9,123 bases of DNA. It comes from Gemmatimonadota bacterium. GTDB lineage: Bacteria > Latescibacterota > UBA2968 > UBA8231. A program made the position numbers and the translations under genes. Location: the NCBI GenBank assembly GCA_009845645.1, contig VXZF01000299.1, forward strand, positions 1-9,123, read 5' to 3'. Positions 1 to 5,288 of the stretch are shown in pieces. Each line of letters opens with the position of its first letter. Position 1 is the stretch's first letter. The notes beneath the pieces were generated by a model. That model made no database searches and was not told where the DNA came from. It was given only the letters and a program-made list of their open reading frames with translations.

Positions 1-920
1 TCAAAGGCCATGGCAAAGGCTTGCTGGATCTCGGCAAAGGGCAGGACGTGGCTGATGATCGGCGCGACGTCAATGCGCCCTTGGACGATCCAGTCGAGTG
101 CGGGCCGGTAGTCGCGGTCGGGATTGGGGCCGATTGAGAAAATCAAGCGCAGTTCTTGGCGCAACAGGTCCAACATTCTGACCGTCATCAAGCCCTCGAC
201 GTGGTCCTTGTCCGGGACGCCAAAGCAGATCACCTCCGCGTTGCGGTGGCAAAGATCTGGTACAAGACCGAGAGTCTCAGGGACGCCCACGGCCTCGACT
301 GCGAGACCAGCCATGGCACCGCCGGTGATCTCAGCGACCGCGGCGACCGGGTCTTGGGATGCCGAGCAAATCATATGCGTGGCCCCCATCTGGCGGCCTA
401 CCTCCAAGCGGTAGGGCAGCGGATCGATCGCCATGATGCGGCGCGCGCCGAGATTGCGCAGTACTGCGTTGAACAACAGCCCCACCGGCCCTTGGCCGAT
501 CACCACCACATCGCGGTCAATGATATTGCCCAGCTTGTAGAAGCTGTGGATCACCGTGCCCAAAAGCTGGCTCATCAGCACCTTTTCCTCGGGCAAATCG
601 CCGGGCAGGCGGATGCAGCCACCATCGTCTTTGGCCAAGACATACTCTTGGAAAAGTCCGCGATCAAAGCCCCACAACAGCACCCGTTCCCCCTCCCGAT
701 AGCGCCCCGACGGGCAGGCTTCGACCACGCCCATGCCTTCGTGCCCAGTGGCCCCAGGCGGCTGCGGATAGCGCTTGTGGGGGCCGCAAAACGGCGGCTT
801 GTCGCTGCCGCAGACCGCGACCCGCTCCATTTTCACCAGCATTCGATCGCCGACAGGCTGGGGCTTATCCGTCTCGATGATTTCCCACTGACGCGGGGCG
901 ACTAGTTGGGCCGCGCGCAT
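1..920 (-). CDS. Zinc-type medium-chain dehydrogenase (polyol/sugar-acid dehydrogenase-like), 3' end cut by window edge
   Basis: This reading frame runs off the left edge, so only the first 306 codons are visible and about 30 C-terminal residues are probably missing. It is an MDR-family dehydrogenase, expected to oxidise a secondary alcohol of a polyol or sugar acid with NAD(H) in the cytoplasm. Visible marks are the catalytic-zinc Cys37 in VCGSDKPPFCG, the GHE motif (His60, Glu61), the Rossmann glycine motif GQGPVG at 142-147, and Asp166 at the end of the second Rossmann strand, which favours NAD over NADP. The usual four-Cys structural-zinc lobe after GHE is absent: GERVLLWGF runs straight into GLFQEYV. 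The Glu of the common AEPL motif appears to be Gln118. ATG at 920 is chosen because AGGGA lies 5 bases upstream; an in-frame ATG at 935 would place that site inside the gene. It follows the dehydratase by 22 bases, an order like rspA-rspB. The substrate is not readable from sequence. Confidence 0.9.
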   Translation of the reverse strand, partial: MRAAQLVAPRQWEIIETDKPQPVGDRMLVKMERVAVCGSDKPPFCGPHKRYPQPPGATGHEGMGVVEACPSGRYREGERVLLWGFDRGLFQEYVLAKDDGGCIRLPGDLPEEKVLMSQLLGTVIHSFYKLGNIIDRDVVVIGQGPVGLLFNAVLRNLGARRIMAIDPLPYRLEVGRQMGATHMICSASQDPVAAVAEITGGAMAGLAVEAVGVPETLGLVPDLCHRNAEVICFGVPDKDHVEGLMTVRMLDLLRQELRLIFSIGPNPDRDYRPALDWIVQGRIDVAPIISHVLPFAEIQQAFAMAF

Positions 921-930
921 ATCTTTCCCT
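921..930 (-). promoter_or_regulatory. Ribosome-binding site of the dehydrogenase
   Basis: On the minus strand AGGGA is followed by AAGAT and then ATG at 920. This decides between the two in-frame ATG codons at 935 and 920 in favour of 920. The same leader, with one base changed, precedes the dehydratase at 2160. Confidence 0.65.
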
Positions 931-942
931 TCCATTCTATCT

Positions 943-2160
943 CTATAGATCGAAGAAGTCGGCGTCTTCTTCACGCAGATAGCGCCGCGCTTCTTCGGCA
1001 ATTAAATCGACGCCCATCCCAGGCGCGTCCCAAACGGCGATGTGGCTATCGACCACAATCGGATCGGGCAAACCCGTGACGATGTCGTACCACCACTCGG
1101 GCTGGCCAGTCGGATATTCAAACGCAATGTAGTTTTGCGGCAGCGTCGCTGCGACCTGCACCAAAGCCGCCAAACCCAACAGGCCGTCGAGCACGCCGTG
1201 GGGAGCCATGAGGATGCCGTGCATATCGGCGTATTCAGCCACCCATTTTAGCTCAGCGATCCCGCCGATGTCGCAGGGATCCGGGCCGATGACATCCACG
1301 GCGCGCTTCTCGATCAGATCCTGAAAATTGTGCCGCAGGTAAATCTGCTCGCCCGTGTGGATCGGCGTCGAGGTGCTCTGCGTGACCTCTCTATAGTGAT
1401 CCGCCGACACGTAGGGCACGTAATCGCCGGTCAGCATGTCCTCTAGCCAAGCCACATTGAGGTCTTCAACCGCTTGGGCTAGGCGGCGCGCATCCGGCAC
1501 GAGAAAGCCCGGACCCAAGTCCAGCGCCAAGCCGACCTCGTCGCCGCACACTTCCTTCATCGCGCGGATGCAATCGACGATGTAGTTGAGGCCGCGTTCG
1601 CTCAAGGGGCCGCGATTGGCGTGGAACGGGCCGGCTTGATGGGTGCCGTAGAAATGTTTGGGCAACTCAGTGATCCGCCCACCGTGGAAGGCGAGGCCCT
1701 GCTTGATGATGCTGAACTTCTGCGGCGCGTCTATCATCCGCTGCATGTTGTCCGCGTAGTCCTCGGGTGGGCGGCCTCCCTCCGCGGGCGAGCGGGCGGG
1801 TGCCATGGGGAAGCGCACCGCGCCATTGTACACCCGCACGCGGTCGCGGACCTTGCCGCCGAGCAGCTTGTACACGGGCGCGCCCACGGCCTTGCCGGCA
1901 ATGTCCCACAGCGCCATTTCAATCGCGCTGACCGCACTGCCCCAGGGCTTGAAGCTGCCCAAGCGTCGGATATTGAGCATCACCCGCTCGACGTCGGTCG
2001 GGTCCTGGCCGAGGATGCGGTCTTTGTAAAACAGCACGTGGGGCTTGAGATAGGACTTGCTCGCCTCGACTTCCCCGAGGCCGTAGATGCCCTCGTCGGT
2101 ATTGATGCGCACGACCGGGTTGTTGCCGATGACCGCGCATTTGAGATCCGTGATTTTCAT
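943..2160 (-). CDS. Mandelate racemase/muconate lactonizing enzyme family protein, probable sugar-acid dehydratase
   Basis: This is a complete 405-residue enolase-superfamily enzyme. Such enzymes abstract a proton next to a carboxylate using Mg2+; the acid-sugar dehydratases among them yield 2-keto-3-deoxy acids. The N-terminal capping domain covers about 1-110, with the conserved stretch AIEMALWDIAGKAVGAPVYKLLGG. The barrel follows. Probable metal ligands are Asp214 (LALDLG), Glu240 (WLEDM) and Glu271 (HTGEQIYLR). Lys153 (IIKQG) is the likely base on one face. His321 (MAPHG) and Asp294 are 27 residues apart, the same spacing as the His297-Asp270 dyad of mandelate racemase. A long loop between Lys153 and Asp214 is rich in His, Gly and Pro and resembles the extended active-site loop of D-mannonate-dehydratase-like proteins. 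Asp214 is followed by Leu-Gly-Pro-Gly rather than the common Asn or His. It lies 25 bases after the antiporter and 22 before the dehydrogenase. Family assignment is firm; dehydratase activity and substrate are inferred. Confidence 0.93.
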   Translation of the reverse strand: MKITDLKCAVIGNNPVVRINTDEGIYGLGEVEASKSYLKPHVLFYKDRILGQDPTDVERVMLNIRRLGSFKPWGSAVSAIEMALWDIAGKAVGAPVYKLLGGKVRDRVRVYNGAVRFPMAPARSPAEGGRPPEDYADNMQRMIDAPQKFSIIKQGLAFHGGRITELPKHFYGTHQAGPFHANRGPLSERGLNYIVDCIRAMKEVCGDEVGLALDLGPGFLVPDARRLAQAVEDLNVAWLEDMLTGDYVPYVSADHYREVTQSTSTPIHTGEQIYLRHNFQDLIEKRAVDVIGPDPCDIGGIAELKWVAEYADMHGILMAPHGVLDGLLGLAALVQVAATLPQNYIAFEYPTGQPEWWYDIVTGLPDPIVVDSHIAVWDAPGMGVDLIAEEARRYLREEDADFFDL

Positions 2161-2170
2161 ATTTTTCCCT
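2161..2170 (-). promoter_or_regulatory. Ribosome-binding site of the dehydratase
   Basis: AGGGA followed by AAAAT precedes ATG at 2160 with 5-base spacing. It is nearly identical to the leader of the downstream dehydrogenase gene. Confidence 0.65.
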
Positions 2171-2185
2171 TTTCGTTTCGCCGCC

Positions 2186-3937
2186 TTAATGATTCTGTCG
2201 AGACCGCGTCGAGGTCTTGACCGACCGGTGCGGCGGTCTGTTCTCGCCCATAGTCTCCATGGTCATGAGCTGGATGATGTCGCTGCTGGTGACCGCGCCC
2301 AAAAACTTCTCCGAATCCCTTTCCACGACGGGCATGACGGAAAGAGAACTCTCTGACATACGGTGCAGCACGTCTTCGACTTGCTCATCAGGATAGGCCA
2401 ATGGAGTTTGGCGGCGTACCACAGCGTCGAGCTGGGTCTTGCCCCAAGCGTCCTTAGGCAGGTAGCGGAGCATCTCTAGGGACACGATCCCAACCAGCGC
2501 TCCCTTATCTGCCACGACGTAGTGGGGTTGGTGCGGAACGATCCACTGCTCCGTGAAATCGCGCACTGTGACCGAAGACGCAGGATGCCGACGCGAGCGG
2601 TCCAGAATGTCATCAATCTTGATGTCTTCCAGCGCGAAGCGGACTATGCCCAATGGAATGTCGTCAAGTTGCGCTGGCAGGTCGGTCCTGCGGCTAGCTC
2701 GGCTCACCGCGAAGCTGATCACCGACGGCATGAACAAGATGTAGCAGAACATGACCAGCACCAAGAATGAGAAAACCACCTCGTCAATGATTCCAGAATT
2801 CCACATAACCAGCAGCAGCGCGATTTCAGCCACTCCCTTACCCATCAGCCCGGTGGCCACGGCGTAGGGAACGGCGAGGCGGGACACGTAAGCGCCGATG
2901 AAAGCTCCGGTGAAGTTGCCGAGCAATGGGATCAGCGCCAACCCCGCCATGGCCCCCAGCGGCAAGGTTGCGAAGGTAAAGCTGAAGCTCAATCCGGCGG
3001 AAGCAAAGAACAGGGGCACGAAAAACCCCTCGGCCACGCTGCGAATCCCCGGGATGATCTCCCGCTGCACTTGGTAGGGAAGGCTCGACAGCGACGCCCC
3101 GAACAGTAAAGCACCCAGTGAGCCGTGCAGTCCCACTGCTTCCGCGCCGTACACGATCAGGAACAGCATGCCAAGCAGCAAACCCAAGGAGAGCTGCGGC
3201 ACCTGGATCACCCGCTGCAACCCCGCCACCAACGGCGGCAGCACCCGCGACGACAACACCCAGGTCACCACCGAAAAACCGGCCACTTTGCCCAGCAAAA
3301 TCAGGATGCCGACAGGCGAAAGTTGGTGGGCGTGTTCGCCGATGCTGAAGCCGATCACCAGCAGGGCAATCAACTCGGCGATGATCACCACCGTGAAAAT
3401 TTGCAGTCCAACCGGCTGTTTTAGGTGTCCGCCGTCCGTCAGCACTTTGGCCACGATGCCCAGACTGGTCATCGACAGCACGCCGGCCAACGCCAGCGAC
3501 TCGGTGAAATTCAGTTTCAGTCCGAAATCGAAAACTAAATCAGTGGTGACCAGCATCGAAATGCTTAGGGACACGATCACCGACAGGACGGCCGCGAGGA
3601 AGTAATGGCCTTTGAGGGACGACATGAAACTGGAAATATCCACTTCGTCCAGGCCGATCAGGAAAAAAAATATGAACACACCCAGCGCCAAAACCAACTC
3701 GAGGTGCAGCGAAGACTCAATCCACCAGACGCCGGTCAGTTCCATGACCGGCCCAAGCAACATACCTGTCGCCGCATAGGCGATGATGGAGTTCAACCGC
3801 AGCCGGCGAAAAACGCCCTCGGCCAACTTGGCGACGATGATGAGCATCCCGAGAGTCAACAGCGATTGGTGTAGTTCATGCGCGTGCTCACCGAATCTAA
3901 ACAGATCCACTATCTCTTGGAGCGAGAAGCCTTCCAT
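2186..3937 (-). CDS. CPA2-family cation:proton antiporter with C-terminal CBS domain pair
   Basis: This 583-residue protein has a membrane part (about 25-412) of a dozen or so hydrophobic segments and a soluble C-terminal part. It resembles the Kef/CPA2 family of K+ or Na+/H+ exchangers: early segment ending in GMLLGPVMELTGV, then FFFLIGLDEVDI, SMTSLGIVAKVL, GSLGALLFGASL, FFVPLFFASAGLSF and GLMGKGVAEIAL. At the TM5 ion-binding position, where the family usually has Asp (for example the QD of KefC), the sequence reads IIAELIALL, giving Glu188. Two CBS domains follow at about 440-495 and 505-560; the second contains TSSD, a pattern that often contacts adenosyl ligands, so gating by a nucleotide is plausible. 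No TrkA-N/KTN domain is present. The last 20 residues form a basic, polar tail. ATG at 3937 has GGAG about 12 bases upstream, a rather distant site. The gene starts 36 bases after the solute-binding protein and ends 25 bases before the dehydratase. Which ion it moves cannot be told. Confidence 0.92.
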   Translation of the reverse strand: MEGFSLQEIVDLFRFGEHAHELHQSLLTLGMLIIVAKLAEGVFRRLRLNSIIAYAATGMLLGPVMELTGVWWIESSLHLELVLALGVFIFFFLIGLDEVDISSFMSSLKGHYFLAAVLSVIVSLSISMLVTTDLVFDFGLKLNFTESLALAGVLSMTSLGIVAKVLTDGGHLKQPVGLQIFTVVIIAELIALLVIGFSIGEHAHQLSPVGILILLGKVAGFSVVTWVLSSRVLPPLVAGLQRVIQVPQLSLGLLLGMLFLIVYGAEAVGLHGSLGALLFGASLSSLPYQVQREIIPGIRSVAEGFFVPLFFASAGLSFSFTFATLPLGAMAGLALIPLLGNFTGAFIGAYVSRLAVPYAVATGLMGKGVAEIALLLVMWNSGIIDEVVFSFLVLVMFCYILFMPSVISFAVSRASRRTDLPAQLDDIPLGIVRFALEDIKIDDILDRSRRHPASSVTVRDFTEQWIVPHQPHYVVADKGALVGIVSLEMLRYLPKDAWGKTQLDAVVRRQTPLAYPDEQVEDVLHRMSESSLSVMPVVERDSEKFLGAVTSSDIIQLMTMETMGENRPPHRSVKTSTRSRQNH

Positions 3938-3973
3938 GGTCTTGAGGTTCTCCGTAGGTGCCGTTTGGGGTCT

Positions 3974-5248
3974 TTAGTACGGGCTTCTAAGTTTTTCGAC
4001 CCCGTGGTACTTGCCGTCCGTACCAATCACGGTCAAGAACACAGCGTCGGATCCCTGGTTATCGTCCGGCCCGTATTTGAGCTGCATGCCGTCAATTTCT
4101 ATGGCGTCGGCATCTCGCACCGCGTGGAGCAGGCACGCTCGACTCAGGTCGGGGCCGCAGGCTTTGAGACCGGCGACAGCTAGGCGTCCGGCCAGATAAC
4201 CTTCCAACGAAACGAACCCGGGTTCCGCTTGGGGGTCGTACTCGGAGAGGGCGCTGTGGTATCGAGCCACCACGGGGATGTTTTCGTCATCGGGGGGAGG
4301 AACTACTTGCGTAACGTACACGCCGGCCCCGGCTGGCCCCAACTCGTTCGCCAAAGCGTTACTCCCCACAAAGGAGACCGTCATGAATACCGGGTCCAGC
4401 TCCCGCCGCACCAACTCTACGGTCTTGACCACCGGCATGTAGGAGCCAATCATGATCACCGCTTCTGGATTGGCCGCGGTGATTTTGAGCGCGGCTCCCT
4501 TCACAGCGCGGGTATTGCGTGGGTAGTGCGAGGCCGCTACCGGCTCCAGGCCCCGGCGCTCCAGTGCCAATCGCGTGCCCTCCAGCCCGTTCAAGCCGAA
4601 GGAATCATCCTGATAGAGGACGGCAACGCGGGTGATCCCCAAATCCTCAGTGAGCCGCGCCACCATCTCCTCGGTTTCCTGGTAGTACGATGCCCGGACG
4701 TTGAGCACATTGTCCAACTCCCGGTCGCGCAAGAACTCGGCCCCCGTGAACGGAGCGAGGAAGGGCACCCCGGCAGCCTGGGCCAGCGGTGATGCAGCGC
4801 GGGACGTGGGTGTGCCCACCGCTCCGATCAGCGCGAATACCCTTTCATTCTCAATCAACCGTTGCGTGTTGGAAGCGGCAAAGTCGGTTTCATAGCCGTC
4901 ATCCAACGCCTTGAGCTTCAGTTCGCGGCCATAGACGCCCCCTTCCTGATTGGCCTCGTGGAATGCCGCCTCAATTCCGAGGCGCATCGCCTTGCCCAAT
5001 TCCTGGGCAGGCCCGGTGAACGCGGCGGATTGACCAAAAAGGACGTGGTCGTCGGAAAACCCAGGGGCCTCGTGGCCTTCTTTCTGCGCTGTTGCCGGGT
5101 GCGGCGTATCCATTCCCTTTCCGCCGTCATCTGGCTCGGGGGCATCCTGCCCGCCCAGACAGGCCATGCCAAAGATCGCCAGCAGCAACCCTGCAATCAT
5201 CACAAGGGGGGTTATCAAGTGAGGTCTGATGTACAGGCGCGGATTCAA
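3974..5248 (-). CDS. LivK-like periplasmic/extracytoplasmic solute-binding lipoprotein (Peripla_BP_6)
   Basis: From the chosen TTG start this is a 424-residue ABC-type solute-binding protein of the branched-chain amino acid/amide (HAAT) family. The signal sequence has an Arg-containing start (NPRLYIRPH), a hydrophobic core (about residues 12-29) and a likely lipidated Cys30 in FGMAC; Gly at -3 is unusual for a lipobox, so a plain anchor or periplasmic release is possible. An acidic, Pro-rich linker of about 35 residues precedes the first lobe, which begins VLFGQSAAFTGPAQELG, the typical opening of the family, and contains LIGAVGTPTSRAASPLAQ, the usual ligand-binding loop. The second lobe has VAVLYQDDSFG and two nearby Cys (364 and 372) that may pair. 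TTG at 5248 is preferred because GAAAGG lies 6 bases upstream and it gives a proper signal peptide; the longer TTG frame from 5311 would put 21 polar residues before it and overlap the helicase. No permease or ATPase lies nearby, so it may serve a distant transporter or a sensor. The ligand is unknown. Confidence 0.88.
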   Translation of the reverse strand: MNPRLYIRPHLITPLVMIAGLLLAIFGMACLGGQDAPEPDDGGKGMDTPHPATAQKEGHEAPGFSDDHVLFGQSAAFTGPAQELGKAMRLGIEAAFHEANQEGGVYGRELKLKALDDGYETDFAASNTQRLIENERVFALIGAVGTPTSRAASPLAQAAGVPFLAPFTGAEFLRDRELDNVLNVRASYYQETEEMVARLTEDLGITRVAVLYQDDSFGLNGLEGTRLALERRGLEPVAASHYPRNTRAVKGAALKITAANPEAVIMIGSYMPVVKTVELVRRELDPVFMTVSFVGSNALANELGPAGAGVYVTQVVPPPDDENIPVVARYHSALSEYDPQAEPGFVSLEGYLAGRLAVAGLKACGPDLSRACLLHAVRDADAIEIDGMQLKYGPDDNQGSDAVFLTVIGTDGKYHGVEKLRSPY

Positions 5249-5260
5249 CTGTTGCCTTTC
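5249..5260 (-). promoter_or_regulatory. Ribosome-binding site supporting a TTG start for the solute-binding protein
   Basis: GAAAGG at 5260-5255 on the minus strand stands 6 bases before TTG at 5248. It lies in the 40-base gap after the helicase stop at 5289 and supports the shorter reading of the gene. Confidence 0.5.
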
Positions 5261-5288
5261 GCCAATAATTGCCGGTCTAATCTGCCGT

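Noticed and set aside
156..905. Long plus-strand open frame of 249 codons
   Set aside because: It is antisense to the dehydrogenase, whose minus-strand frame has clear Cys/GHE/GxGPVG motifs; the plus-strand translation shows no family features and is typical of GC-rich shadow frames.
921..935. Alternative ATG start of the dehydrogenase at 935
   Set aside because: It is in frame but poorly supported upstream, and the AGGGA site is placed correctly for ATG 920.
1621..2220. Plus-strand open frame of 199 codons
   Set aside because: It is antisense to the N-terminal half of the dehydratase, with no ribosome site or recognisable motif.
3663..3670. Run of eight A (eight T on the coding strand) in the antiporter gene
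   Set aside because: It encodes the Phe run in a membrane segment and the frame is intact on both sides; there is no sign of programmed slippage or of a frameshift.
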